The notes under the pieces were generated by a model. It was not told where the DNA came from. It ran no database searches and worked only from the letters and a program-made list of their open reading frames with translations. A stretch of DNA of 64,000 nucleotides, from positions 1,798,001 to 1,862,000 of the forward strand of contig NZ_CP089468.1 of NCBI RefSeq assembly GCF_021233435.1, read 5' to 3'. Of the stretch, positions 42,826-50,971 are shown piece by piece. A program made the position numbers and the translations under genes. Position 1 is the stretch's first letter. Every line of letters begins with the position of its first letter. The DNA is from Halobacterium noricense. Lineage in GTDB: Archaea; Halobacteriota; Halobacteria; Halobacteriales; Halobacteriaceae.

Positions 42826-43056
42826 CTAGTCTGACTGTTCTTCGACGGGCTCGCGCCCATGCTCGTTGATTCGATCCGCAATCTCTGTAATGTCGCTCTC
42901 AGTGAGCTCGCTTTCGCTGATGAGTTCGTCCATCACTTCGAGCGTCTCGATTTTCTCCTGGATCGCTTGTCGAGTGACCTCACTCCAATTGATTTCCGGG
43001 TGTCTCTCCATTCGGTCTTTGAGCTCGTCGTCCACGTTGACTGTGATACTGGGCAT
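42826..43056 (-). CDS. VapB-type antitoxin
   Basis: A 76-residue protein: a ribbon-helix-helix N terminus (MPSITVNVDDELKDRMERHP, INWSEVTRQAIQEKI) and a C-terminal acidic helix (ELTESDITEIADRINEHG). It lies seven bases upstream of the truncated PIN toxin on the same strand, the usual vapB-vapC order. The promoter CAATATTCTGTATG lies just upstream of the ATG, so the message would be leaderless. With its toxin broken it is an orphan. Confidence 0.85.
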   Translation of the reverse strand: MPSITVNVDDELKDRMERHPEINWSEVTRQAIQEKIETLEVMDELISESELTESDITEIADRINEHGREPVEEQSD

Positions 43057-43178
43057 ACAGGAAACTTTGTACATACAGAATATTGTGTTTTTACGGTGTA
43101 TCGACTACTTTGAGGTCCTTCTGAGCCCCATATTGTTCGGCTACGCACCGTTTCGAATTCTGATTCCAGCTATGCAAC

Positions 43179-43637
43179 CTAAAGATCTGCTGAGATGGCT
43201 GTCAATCCAAATAGAACGAGTGCAGTTACCAGACCGACGAATACAGGCGTCGGTTCGGTACCGCTCAAGAGAGTGCGCACGCTAAACAGAAGTGCAATCG
43301 CGCCGGTCACGGCGAGTCCACCAGCCACTCCGAATCGCCAGTCCGTCAGTTCGGAGTCACGCGTTCGGTGTCGAAAAACAGTCGCGGCAACGCTCCCGAT
43401 GAGACTCAGGGCGAGGACGTACACTCCGAACAACGCGTAGAACAGGATACCACTGTCCGCGCCCTCAACCACTGCTTCAACCGGGAAAAATCCGATGAGG
43501 AGGTAGTATCCCAGTATCTGGGCTGGCTGGAACGGAACGACGAACTGGAGGGTCAGCAAGCCGAGAAGCACCCCCATCACGACGATGGTGTCTCGGATAC
43601 CACTCCGTTTCCACGTCGTGTTCATGGATTGCTCCAT
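43179..43637 (-). CDS. four-helix membrane protein of unknown function
   Basis: A 152-residue protein with hydrophobic segments at about residues 15-35 (VVMGVLLGLLTLQFVVPF), 35-55, 62-85 (ILFYALFGVYVLALSLIGSV) and two near the C terminus (GVAGGLAVTGAIALLFSV, VFVGLVTALVLFGLTAI). No family is recognised. The base composition is visibly more AT-rich than the core genes, fitting acquired DNA. The ATG at 43637 lies about 27 bases after CATTTATT. Alternatives are the in-frame ATG 12 bases inside and a GTG 24 bases upstream. Confidence 0.6.
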   Translation of the reverse strand: MEQSMNTTWKRSGIRDTIVVMGVLLGLLTLQFVVPFQPAQILGYYLLIGFFPVEAVVEGADSGILFYALFGVYVLALSLIGSVAATVFRHRTRDSELTDWRFGVAGGLAVTGAIALLFSVRTLLSGTEPTPVFVGLVTALVLFGLTAISADL

Positions 43638-43741
43638 AGATGACAGATAATCCACTACCACAATAAATGACTGCCTGTACTTACCGATATTCGATTATTC
43701 TATCCTAAAGTCGTACCCCTGGTCAAACGAGCCCTTTCGAG

Positions 43742-44500
43742 TTACAGGCTGATCTGCTCCCCGTCTTCAGGCACGCGTACGTCTTCCGTCTCCGCCCGCA
43801 GTTCCTCACGCGACAGCAAGCAGTGGTTAATCGCCTCCATGTGGACGACGACGACGGTCGCATCGGTGGCCTCGCGGACAGCTGAGATGTCTTCGACGCC
43901 CATTGTGATGGGTTCGCCCTGCTCGAACTGTGCTTCGCCGCCGTTGAGGACGACCATGTCGGGCTCGAACTGGCCGAGGGTCTCTTCGACCGGTTCGTAC
44001 CAGATCGTGTCGCCAGCGACGTACACCGTCTCGTCGCCCTCGAAGACGAAGCCCGAGACCGGACCCATCCCCTCGGCTAACTCGCCATGTCCGTGTTGGC
44101 CCGGCGTTCGGTGGATGGTGACACCGTCGAAGGAGGTTTCGTCGTCAACAGGCCGGACGTCGGCAAAGCCTTCATCGGTAAACGCCTCGGCCTCCTCGGG
44201 TTGACAGAACAGTGGCACGTCGGCGTCGAGTTCCTCTCTGGCCGCCTCGTCCCAGTGATCGGGGTGGCGATGCGTGACGACCACGGCGTCGTACGATAAA
44301 CTCACGTCCGGTAATGGAACGAGCGGGTTCCGTTTCTGGTTCGCTGTCGTAAGGGACTCGGGAACGGCAGGGTTGTCCGTCACCGTCGGCATCTCGCCCT
44401 GCGGCGTGAACATCGGATCGACGAGGAGCGTCGTGTCGCCAACGTCCACGAGAATCGTGGCGTTGCGAATCAGCTGCACGTTGGCACCAGTTGTTGGCAT
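43742..44500 (-). CDS. metallo-beta-lactamase-fold hydrolase (UlaG-like)
   Basis: A 252-residue enzyme. The metal motif is VVVTHRHPDHWDEA (about residues 72-85), preceded by the family strand ATILVDVGDTTLLVDPMFTP; further ligands are in HGHGELAEGMGP, YVAGDTIWY and VVHMEAINHC. It resembles UlaG/lactonase-like and other zinc hydrolases; the substrate is unknown. The start at 44500 has an AT-rich promoter upstream (AAATAAATC). It was probably adjacent to the Bat-type regulator at 46118 until the IS element inserted between them. Confidence 0.87.
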   Translation of the reverse strand: MPTTGANVQLIRNATILVDVGDTTLLVDPMFTPQGEMPTVTDNPAVPESLTTANQKRNPLVPLPDVSLSYDAVVVTHRHPDHWDEAAREELDADVPLFCQPEEAEAFTDEGFADVRPVDDETSFDGVTIHRTPGQHGHGELAEGMGPVSGFVFEGDETVYVAGDTIWYEPVEETLGQFEPDMVVLNGGEAQFEQGEPITMGVEDISAVREATDATVVVVHMEAINHCLLSREELRAETEDVRVPEDGEQISL

Positions 44501-44716
44501 ACAAGTACCAGTATGAGGGCCATCGGGGTAGGATTTATTTCGACATATTCCAACCGATGTGGCGTTCAGCATTTTCGAGGTGGAGCCCCCGACTTCAAGG
44601 AGCGAACAAAGTGAGCGAGTAGGTCGGGGAGGAAACCGGCATGATACGACACAACCGACATACTGCGCCCGACCGACTCTCGGACATTTAAGAACCGTCG
44701 GCTTTTCATCTGAAAC

Positions 44717-46029
44717 ATGGAGGTTCGGCGTACCGCGCCGGTCAAACTCGTCGCTCCCGACGAGCGACGCAACGACCTCCACGAATCCGCTCGGCAGTTC
44801 CTTCACTGCGCTAACCGTGCCGCCGAGTTCTGTTGGTCCAACACCTCCTACACCGAGTGCATCACGGCCAATACCACCGCGCGGGACGCGCTCTACGACG
44901 ACCTCCGCGACGAAACCGACCTCACCGCGAACCTCGTTCAAGAAGCCATCCGACGCGCCGTCCAAGCCGTCAAAGGATGCGTCGAACGGTGGAAACAGGG
45001 CAAGCGAGTGAGTCAACCGGAGTTCACGTCTTGGAGTATGCTTTACGACAAGCGGAGCGCCACGTTCTACCGAAACAAAGTCTCGCTCTCGACCGTTAAC
45101 GGTCGCGTCGAGTGTGACTTTGAACTTCCCTCGGACAGCCCCACACCGTACGAACGGTACGTCCTCTCCGAAGAGTTTGAGTTCCGTGCGAGCACGCTCC
45201 AGTACGACGCAGTGGACGACGAGTTCTACTTCCACATCACCACGCGAAAGTACGACCCCGAAGGAGACGGTGATGACGCAGAGGTTTCGGAAGATACCGG
45301 GCACCAAACAGTCCTCGGTATCGACCTCGGCGTTCGCAAGAGCGAAGCTCTTGCGCAGCCCATCAGAAATCTTTGATTTCTGAGGACGTCAACAGTCTTG
45401 CCGCCTCTTCAACTGGCAGATTCTGGCAAGGAGACGACTACGACCACTGGTGTCGTGAGTTCGAGAAGCGACGTGGTGAAATGCAACAGCGCGGCACGCA
45501 AGCCGCGCACAACGCTCTGCTTCGACTCGGGAAACGCGAACAAGCGTGGCGCAAACAGTACAGCCACACCGTCGCTAACGAAGTCGTCACGGAGGCCCTC
45601 TCTTACGACTGCGACGTCATCGTGTTCGAGGACTTGACCGATATTCGAGAACGACTTCCCCACGCAAAGTGGCACCACGTGTGGGCGTTCCGACGCCTGT
45701 TCGAGTACGTTGAGTACAAGGCCCCCGAACAGGGGGTCTCCGTGGAACAAGTCGAGCCGAACCACACGTCCCAACGCTGTTCGCGGACGGACTGTGGGTT
45801 CACTCACGAGGAAAACCGCCACGGAGAACACTTTGAGTGCCAGAAGTGCGGCTACGAAGTGAACGCGGACTACAACAGCGCGAAGAACGTCGGTATGCGG
45901 TACGTTCGGAAACAGGGACACAAACTCCGTTCCTCGCCCACGTCGGGGAGCGGAGACGCAGAAGTAGACCTGTGTATAAATGGTGGGATGTTGAACGGCG
46001 ACGGGTACCAGCGTATTGCTGGTGCGTGA
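44717..46029 (+). pseudogene. tnpB: tnpB, interrupted by a 56-base hairpin insertion
   Basis: The protein begins MEVRRTAPVKLVAPDERRND. It reads through to TVLGIDLGV, the RuvC I motif with catalytic Asp, at 45334. A 56-base insertion shifts the frame, and the normal sequence resumes with NSLAASSTGRFWQGDDYDHW at 45391. Later motifs are intact: Glu in IVFEDLTDIRERLPHAKWHH, zinc pairs CSRTDC and CQKCG, Asp in NADYNSAKNVG. The insertion puts a TGA at 45374-45376 that overlaps a TTG at 45373-45375 in the second frame. Reinitiation could give two halves, but loss of function is likelier. Confidence 0.88.
45335..45390 (+). repeat. 56-base paired-hairpin insertion (copy E3) in tnpB
   Basis: A perfect 9-bp hairpin CGCAAGAGC/GCTCTTGCG (loop GAA) is followed by the spacer CAGCCCAT, a perfect 8-bp hairpin CAGAAATC/GATTTCTG (loop TTT) and the tail AGGACGTC. 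The spacer-stem edge CCCATCAGAA and the end TTCTGAGGACG are identical to the minus strand of the intergenic array at 23.1 kb, while the stem cores differ. Confidence 0.9.
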
Positions 46030-46117
46030 TTACCGGGAGTCCACATCAAAGCCCCTCCCTCAATAAACCGAGGCGCGGAGCGCCGAGGGAGTAGGGTGGG
46101 GTAGTTTACGCACTCGC

Positions 46118-46885
46118 TCACTGAATGAACTCGATATCCTCAGGATCAAGATCTACGTCGAGGTCGATGTCGAGTGAATCGGCGGCGAACTGCTGTGCCA
46201 GCCACGCCTCCGCTCGGTTGAGACGGTACTGGAACGTCGAACGCGACACGTCTACGTCGGCAGCAATCTCGGTGACCGACTGCTGCCGTGGCTCCTCGTA
46301 GTACCCGCGTTCGATTGCAGCCTCAAGTGCCGACTTCTGTTCGGGCGTGAGGGTTTGCTGGACGCGACTGTCTTCCAGCAAACATGGCGGCGTTCCGAGC
46401 CGTTCGACGGTCAGCGACAGCCCCTCACGAAGGTTCTCACGGACTTCCTCGTGGATCGCTGCTACAGGCCCGTCGATGAGTAAGCGCCACCGGAATTGGT
46501 CGCCACGACGCTCCGATCGCATTATCAGCCCCTCGCCGACGTGGTTCGCGGCGACAAGCGGGATCGACCGCGGGCCGTCGCCTTCCCGGCGAAGCGAGTG
46601 GATCTTCCGTGACTCCGGGTTTGACGAGAGGGTCGTGTACTCGTACTCGGTCACGGGCGCACCACACATTCCAGACGTATTCGGATCACTGGCGACGCGT
46701 TCTAGCTGGTCGTCGAACTCGGTGAGGACAGCAGCCGGGCCGACAACCTTGTCGATTCCCCACACTGCCTCGCTGGTCGCACTGATTTCCATCGACCGGG
46801 CGTACAAGTCTGCGTGTTCGATGAAGAGATCCATCACCTCGTCAGTCCCCTTCTCGTATTCGACCGTGAAGACGAACTCGCGCAC
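46118..46885 (-). CDS. Bat-type HTH transcriptional regulator
   Basis: A 255-residue protein from a GTG start (REFVFTVEYEKGTDEVMDLF). The N-terminal two thirds is the Bat-associated alpha/beta domain and the C-terminal part an HTH_10: LTPEQKSALEAAIERGYYEE, VTEIAADVDVSRSTFQYRLN and AEAWLAQQF. It may regulate the metallo-beta-lactamase-fold gene read in the same direction beyond the IS element. No ATG exists near the conserved beginning. Confidence 0.85.
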   Translation of the reverse strand: MREFVFTVEYEKGTDEVMDLFIEHADLYARSMEISATSEAVWGIDKVVGPAAVLTEFDDQLERVASDPNTSGMCGAPVTEYEYTTLSSNPESRKIHSLRREGDGPRSIPLVAANHVGEGLIMRSERRGDQFRWRLLIDGPVAAIHEEVRENLREGLSLTVERLGTPPCLLEDSRVQQTLTPEQKSALEAAIERGYYEEPRQQSVTEIAADVDVSRSTFQYRLNRAEAWLAQQFAADSLDIDLDVDLDPEDIEFIQ

Positions 46886-47117
46886 AATACCGTACGTTCT
46901 CGCTTGACGGGTAAAACCTGATAGGAGTGTTCCGAGTCTCGCGCGGTGTGATGACTGGGTTGGACGATTCAGAAACGTACCAGAACTAGTGACGACTCGC
47001 CGCTAGATATGAGTTAAAAGCGACACTAGCCGGTAGCTGCTCCCTCAATAGCTACGGCCAGCAAGTACGACGGAGGTAGTAGTTCCGATGTCTACTATCA
47101 GATCGGTATGTTGTGTG

Positions 47118-47384
47118 TTACCTCTTATTACGTTGCTCGACCTTGTTCAACTCGATGAGCAGCCGGAAGATGGCCTTCACGAGGTTCGGGTCGACGCCGA
47201 ACGCTTCGGCGTTCCGGCCGGCGCGGTCCATCACCGCTTGCTCCTGGCTCTCGTCGGTGGTCGCCATGCCGCGCTCGTCTTTGACCTCCGCGATGGTCTC
47301 GGCGACGTACGTGCGTCGCGCGATGAGGTCGACGATTTCGCGATCGATTGCTTCGATTTCCTCGCGCAGTTCCTCTAGACTCAT
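47118..47384 (-). CDS. aroQ: chorismate mutase (AroQ type)
   Basis: An 88-residue all-helical mutase that converts chorismate to prephenate. Active-site helix 1 reads LREEIEAIDREIVDLIARRT (Arg/Glu positions conserved), then AETIAEVKDERG and the C-terminal LVKAIFRLLIELNKVEQR. The ATG at 47384 overlaps the shikimate kinase stop as ATGA. An in-frame ATG at 47447 would add 21 acidic residues and overlap the kinase gene by 67 bases. Its 3' end is the probable insertion site of the island to the left. Confidence 0.9.
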   Translation of the reverse strand: MSLEELREEIEAIDREIVDLIARRTYVAETIAEVKDERGMATTDESQEQAVMDRAGRNAEAFGVDPNLVKAIFRLLIELNKVEQRNKR

Positions 47385-48235
47385 ATCGTCCGGGCCCCGT
47401 CCAGCTGCGTCGTCGTCAGCCGGACTGTCCCCGGGTTCTCGTCCCATAGTGGTTTCACCTCCGTGAGTGCGTCGTGGTCGCCGACGGCGACGTAGCTCGG
47501 GCCGGTGCCCGAGAGGGACGCCCCGTCGGCGTGCGGGAGGGCGTCCACAATTGGCTCGGTCGGGTGGCCGAGCGCCGCCGCGAATGCCAGCCCGTTAATC
47601 GTCATCGCGGTGCCGTACTCGCCGTCGGCGGCGAGGTCCGCGACGTGCTCGGCCATCGGCGCGATGCGCTGGCAGCGCTCGACGTCCGCGTCCGCGGAGA
47701 AGGACTGCTCGGGCGGCGTCCACACGAGCGCCGCCCACTCGACTTCCTCGCGGAACAGTAGGTCGTCCTCGCGGTTGTCCGTCATCGTGAGCCCGCCGAG
47801 CATGCTCGCCGAGGCGTCGTCGAACGCGCCCGTGACGGTGACGCCGACGCCGCGGGCGGCCTCGACGCCGAGGCGCGCCGCCCGCTCGCGGGAGACGCTC
47901 TCGACTTCGCCGAGCGCGTCCAGCGTCGCAAGCACGGTCGCGTTCGCGGCCGCGCTCGAACTCTTCAGGCCGGACGCCAGCGGCACCTCGCTGTCCGTGT
48001 GGACGGTGCCACCCTCACCGTGCCCGTACTGGTCGGTCACCAGCGATACGCAGCGCTCCACGAGTTTAGTGTCGGCGTCCGAGTGGTCGGCGATGCTGCC
48101 GGTGACGCCGTCGGCGGCCGCGTCCAGCGACACCTCGGCTGTCACGTCGAAATCGAGCGCGAACGCCGACCCGATGCCCGTCGCGAGCGCGTTCAACACG
48201 GTGCCCGCGGCTGGCGCTGCTGCACGGCCATCCAT
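47381..48235 (-). CDS. aroK: shikimate kinase, archaeal GHMP type
   Basis: A 284-residue kinase of the GHMP superfamily, the archaeal replacement for the bacterial enzyme. It phosphorylates shikimate with ATP. The GHMP motif is PLASGLKSSSAAANATVLAT (about residues 82-101); N-terminal AAPAAGTVLNALATGIGSAF and C-terminal DGASLSGTGPSYVAVGD (motif 3) are present. It overlaps chorismate mutase by four bases, so two steps of aromatic synthesis are coupled. The ATG at 48235 is preferred to a GTG 15 bases upstream. Confidence 0.93.
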   Translation of the reverse strand: MDGRAAAPAAGTVLNALATGIGSAFALDFDVTAEVSLDAAADGVTGSIADHSDADTKLVERCVSLVTDQYGHGEGGTVHTDSEVPLASGLKSSSAAANATVLATLDALGEVESVSRERAARLGVEAARGVGVTVTGAFDDASASMLGGLTMTDNREDDLLFREEVEWAALVWTPPEQSFSADADVERCQRIAPMAEHVADLAADGEYGTAMTINGLAFAAALGHPTEPIVDALPHADGASLSGTGPSYVAVGDHDALTEVKPLWDENPGTVRLTTTQLDGARTI

Positions 48236-48287
48236 GTGTTGTCCTGTCACGGCCCGTATTTACCACTGGCGTTTCGGGCAAGGGGAG

Positions 48288-48374
48288 CGTGGCCGAGCAA
48301 CGCGAGGCCACGTTAGGGCGAACGGCGAGCACCGCGAGCCGTGAGCAGCGTGCCCTCACTCCGCTCGGGCACGC
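48288..48374. repeat. three hairpins with conserved 11-base loops
   Basis: Hairpins lie at 48288-48312 (CGTGGCC/GGCCACG, loop GAGCAACGCGA), 48322-48342 (ACGGC/GCCGT, loop GAGCACCGCGA) and 48348-48374 (GCGTGCCC/GGGCACGC, loop TCACTCCGCTC, the reverse of GAGCGGAGTGA). The stems differ but the loops keep length and the GAGC...GA pattern. They lie between aroK and the DUF5796-type gene. Confidence 0.78.
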
Positions 48375-48414
48375 AAACGGCGGGCTTTTCCTCTCCCACC
48401 CGCAATCCACGGAC

Positions 48415-48852
48415 ATGAGCGCCCGCAACGACATCGCGCCGAGCACTCTCGGCGTCGACCTCGAAGAGGAGGGCGTCTACGTCGAGTACACGGACGGCCG
48501 CCGCACGTTCTACAACGGCGTCCCGGAGAAAGTCCACGGGACGGTGCGGTGCCGGCCGGGCAAGGACGTCCACGTCCTCGTCACGGACCCGACGGAGACG
48601 GAGGGCGTCCTCGTCTACGTGAACGACCTGAAGACCCACGACGAGATTCTCGAATCGACGGGCGTCGGCCGCGTCCTGCTCGACCCCGGCGAGGAAGAGG
48701 AACTGTTCCCGGGCGTGACCGTGCGCGCGGACGGCTACGCGACGGAAGTCGAAGCCGACCCCGAAGAGGCGCGGGGTCGCGTGTTCGTCTTCGAGGAGGA
48801 CGAGCTCGGCGAGCGCTCGTTCGAGCTGTTCGCAGCAGAGTCAGAGGAGTGA
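48415..48852 (+). CDS. DUF5796-type conserved haloarchaeal protein
   Basis: A 145-residue beta-rich acidic protein: TLGVDLEEEGVYVEYTDGRR, VPEKVHGTVRCRPGKDVHVL, VTDPTETEGVLVYVNDLKTH and GVTVRADGYATEVEADPEEA. I match it to DUF5796, a haloarchaeal family of unknown function. The ATG at 48415 gives the conserved start MSARNDIAPSTLGVD. It is divergent from aroK with the three-hairpin set between them. Confidence 0.75.
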   Translation: MSARNDIAPSTLGVDLEEEGVYVEYTDGRRTFYNGVPEKVHGTVRCRPGKDVHVLVTDPTETEGVLVYVNDLKTHDEILESTGVGRVLLDPGEEEELFPGVTVRADGYATEVEADPEEARGRVFVFEEDELGERSFELFAAESEE

Positions 48853-48870
48853 ACGCGCTCTGACCGCCCG

Positions 48871-49005
48871 TTACTGGAGATAGGAGGGTTCTTCGGCGTC
48901 GCAGTTCTGTTCGTGCTGTTCGGCGTCCCCCTGGTCGTCGAACATTAGCCCGCACTCTTCGCAGCGGTACCAGAGCATGTCGTCGCGCTCAGTCTCCTCG
49001 ACCAT
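48871..49005 (-). CDS. 44-residue C2H2-like zinc-finger protein
   Basis: The protein begins MVEETERDDMLWYRCEECGL and continues with MFDDQGDAEQHEQNCDAEEP. CxxC, then His and Cys at spacing fitting one zinc site, make it a small zinc finger (C2HC). It is a conserved short haloarchaeal protein as far as I recall. The Shine-Dalgarno-like GGAG is absent. It converges on the DUF5796-type gene with 18 bases between. Confidence 0.75.
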   Translation of the reverse strand: MVEETERDDMLWYRCEECGLMFDDQGDAEQHEQNCDAEEPSYLQ

Positions 49006-49163
49006 GCGTGGGTCTCCGTCGCCCGAGGTAAAAACCGTTGCCCCCGTCGCGACGCCGGCTCCGATACCGGGTGGTTCGCCAGTAGGCATACGTCCCCTCG
49101 CGTCGAACTCGCGGCTGACGACGCCAACCTCCGGAACGGCGTGCTCGCGGCACTCGACCGCGA

Positions 49164-49721
49164 CTAGGGCCGCAGGCAGCGCTCGGGGTCGAACGGCAGC
49201 CCGAGGTGGTCGAAGACGTCGCGCCACCGGCCGACGTCGTTCTCGTCGAGGATACAGGGCGCGTAGCCGGCGTTCAGGGAGAGCGCGAGCGCCGGGTAGC
49301 GGTCTGGTTCGACGCCGACGCGCACGCTGTCGTAGCCTGCGTCCAGTAGCCGACGAGTGGCTGCGGCGGAAAGCGCACGCCCCAGTCCCTCGCGGCGGTG
49401 CACGGGGTCGACGACGAGGTACGCCAGCGCGGCGCCGAACGGGAAGCGGTGGTCGCCCGCGTTCGGCTCGTGGATTGCCGAACACGTCCCGACGACGGCG
49501 TTCGTCGCGCGCTCGACGGCGACGAACGAGCCGTTCGGCAGCACGCGGTCGCGGAACGCCTCGATACCGACGTCCCAGCAGCCCGTTTCGAGCAACTCCT
49601 CGATTGCTTCTCGGTCCCGACCGGCTAACTTGCTCGTTCGGAGCGCATACCCGTCCGGCACGTCGACGTCCGGCGGTCGTAGGCCGTCCGGCCACAGCAA
49701 GTAGCGCGTGTCCTCGCTCAT
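49164..49721 (-). CDS. GNAT-family N-acetyltransferase
   Basis: A 185-residue protein. GNAT motif A is LAYLVVDPVHRREGLGRALS (RREGLG) and motif B SVRVGVEPDRYPALALSLNA. The C-terminal LDENDVGRWRDVFDHLGLPF is unusual and may form the substrate lid. The substrate is unknown. It lies back to back with the kinase/HalX pair. Confidence 0.85.
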   Translation of the reverse strand: MSEDTRYLLWPDGLRPPDVDVPDGYALRTSKLAGRDREAIEELLETGCWDVGIEAFRDRVLPNGSFVAVERATNAVVGTCSAIHEPNAGDHRFPFGAALAYLVVDPVHRREGLGRALSAAATRRLLDAGYDSVRVGVEPDRYPALALSLNAGYAPCILDENDVGRWRDVFDHLGLPFDPERCLRP

Positions 49722-49821
49722 GGGCGTGGCTCGGTGCTCGCAGTTGGAACGCGTTGCGGTGTGTGCTCGGGTCGGCGCCAGAGTAATCCGGATGGTCGCC
49801 GTTCGTACTGTCGTAACTGCG

Positions 49822-50883
49822 ATGAGCACGGACACCGAACCAGCGGGGGTCGTCGAGGACGAGTCGTTCTTCCGGACGCTCGTCGAGCACGGCTCGGACG
49901 CCATCATCAGCATCGACGCGGATAGCACGATTCTGTTCGCGAATCGCTCGGTCGAGCGCGTGTTCGGCTACGAGCCCGCGGAACTCGTCGGCGAACCACT
50001 CACCGTGGTGATGCCCGAGCGCTTCCAGGGGGCCCACCACGCTGCCATCGCGGAGTACGTCGAAACGGGCGAGCGTACTCTCGACTGGAACGACATCGAA
50101 CTCCCCGGCGAGCACAAGGACGGCCACGAGGTCCAGCTCTCGATTACGTTCGAGGAACACCAGTACGACGGCCAGCGCGTGTTCTCCGGCATCATGCGCG
50201 ACGTCACGGACCGCGTGGAGCGCGAGCGCAAACTCGAACGACAGAACGAGCAACTGGAGCGGTTCGCGGGCATCCTCAGCCACGACCTCCGCGACCCGCT
50301 GAACACGGCGCGCGCACAGGTCGCGCTGGCGAAGAATGCCGACGACCCGACGGAGTACCTCGACGAACTCGAACACATCCACCAACGCATGGGCGACCTC
50401 ATCGAGGACGTGCTCACGCTCACGAAACAGGGCCACACCGTCGGCGAACCCGAGCCAGTCTCACCCGCCGCCGTCGCCGAGGAAGCGTGGCAGAACGTCG
50501 GCGGCCCGGAGGCGACGCTGCACGTCGAGGACATCGGCGTCGTGCAGGCCGACCGCGAGCGCCTGTTGTCGCTGTTCGAGAACCTGCTCGGGAACGCGAT
50601 TCGGCACGCCGGCGACGACGTCACCGTCGAAGTCGGCCCGCTGAGCGCCGGCGACGGTTTCTACGTCGCCGACGACGGCCCCGGCATCCCCGAAGCCGAC
50701 CATGCGGACGTCTTCGACTACGGGTTCACGACCGACGACGACGGCACCGGGTTCGGGCTGAACATCGTCGAGAGCATCGCGGACGCCCACGGCTGGACCG
50801 TGAGCGTGACCGACAGTGAGGCGGGCGGCGCGCGCTTCGAGTTCGCGGGCGTTCGCCGGAGCGAGAACGGCGATGCCGAATGA
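49822..50883 (+). CDS. PAS-domain sensor histidine kinase
   Basis: A 353-residue soluble kinase. One PAS domain (about residues 15-135: LVEHGSDAIISIDADSTILF, FGYEPAELVGEPLTVVMPER) is followed by HisKA with His in FAGILSHDLRDPLNTARAQV and HATPase with FENLLGNAIRHAGD, ADDGPGIPEADHADVF and TGFGLNIVESIADAHGW. Catalytic boxes are complete. The HalX regulator gene starts 88 bases downstream in the same direction, a probable cognate pair. Confidence 0.92.
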   Translation: MSTDTEPAGVVEDESFFRTLVEHGSDAIISIDADSTILFANRSVERVFGYEPAELVGEPLTVVMPERFQGAHHAAIAEYVETGERTLDWNDIELPGEHKDGHEVQLSITFEEHQYDGQRVFSGIMRDVTDRVERERKLERQNEQLERFAGILSHDLRDPLNTARAQVALAKNADDPTEYLDELEHIHQRMGDLIEDVLTLTKQGHTVGEPEPVSPAAVAEEAWQNVGGPEATLHVEDIGVVQADRERLLSLFENLLGNAIRHAGDDVTVEVGPLSAGDGFYVADDGPGIPEADHADVFDYGFTTDDDGTGFGLNIVESIADAHGWTVSVTDSEAGGARFEFAGVRRSENGDAE

Positions 50884-50971
50884 TTGTTCGGACGACTGAC
50901 ACCCCTGAGGCGGTGCTTCGCCGGCGTGCCACTACATCCAAGTACCGTCGAACCAAATCAGGTGGCGAGTG

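Larger units (their letters stand above)
44585..46100 (+). mobile_element. IS200/IS605-family (IS1341-type) element with tnpB only
   Basis: The unit holds a TnpB gene without TnpA. The left end carries a hairpin CCCCGAC/GTCGGGG at 44587-44629. The right end carries CTCCCTC/GAGGGAG at 46055-46091 with an inner hairpin GGCGC/GCGCC (46072-46084). Such subterminal hairpins are the ends recognised by TnpA of this family. The region after the stop could encode the guide RNA that TnpB needs. Exact outer borders are not certain. Confidence 0.75.
41251..47160. mobile_element. accessory island built on the 3' end of chorismate mutase
   Basis: Three copies of the chorismate mutase 3' end lie in the same orientation: remnants at 41251-41292 and 42053-42084, and the intact gene end at 47118-47160. 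Between them are toxin-antitoxin genes, some broken, an IS200/IS605-type element, an AT-richer membrane gene, a metallo-beta-lactamase-fold gene and a Bat-type regulator. The pattern is that expected of successive insertions that each regenerate the gene end. No integrase is present, so the element would be decayed. Confidence 0.6.

Noticed and set aside
45373-46029. The second half of tnpB as an independent gene with a TTG start
   Set aside because: Its sequence continues TnpB directly after the insertion, and the would-be start lies inside the hairpin. It is listed as part of the interrupted gene.
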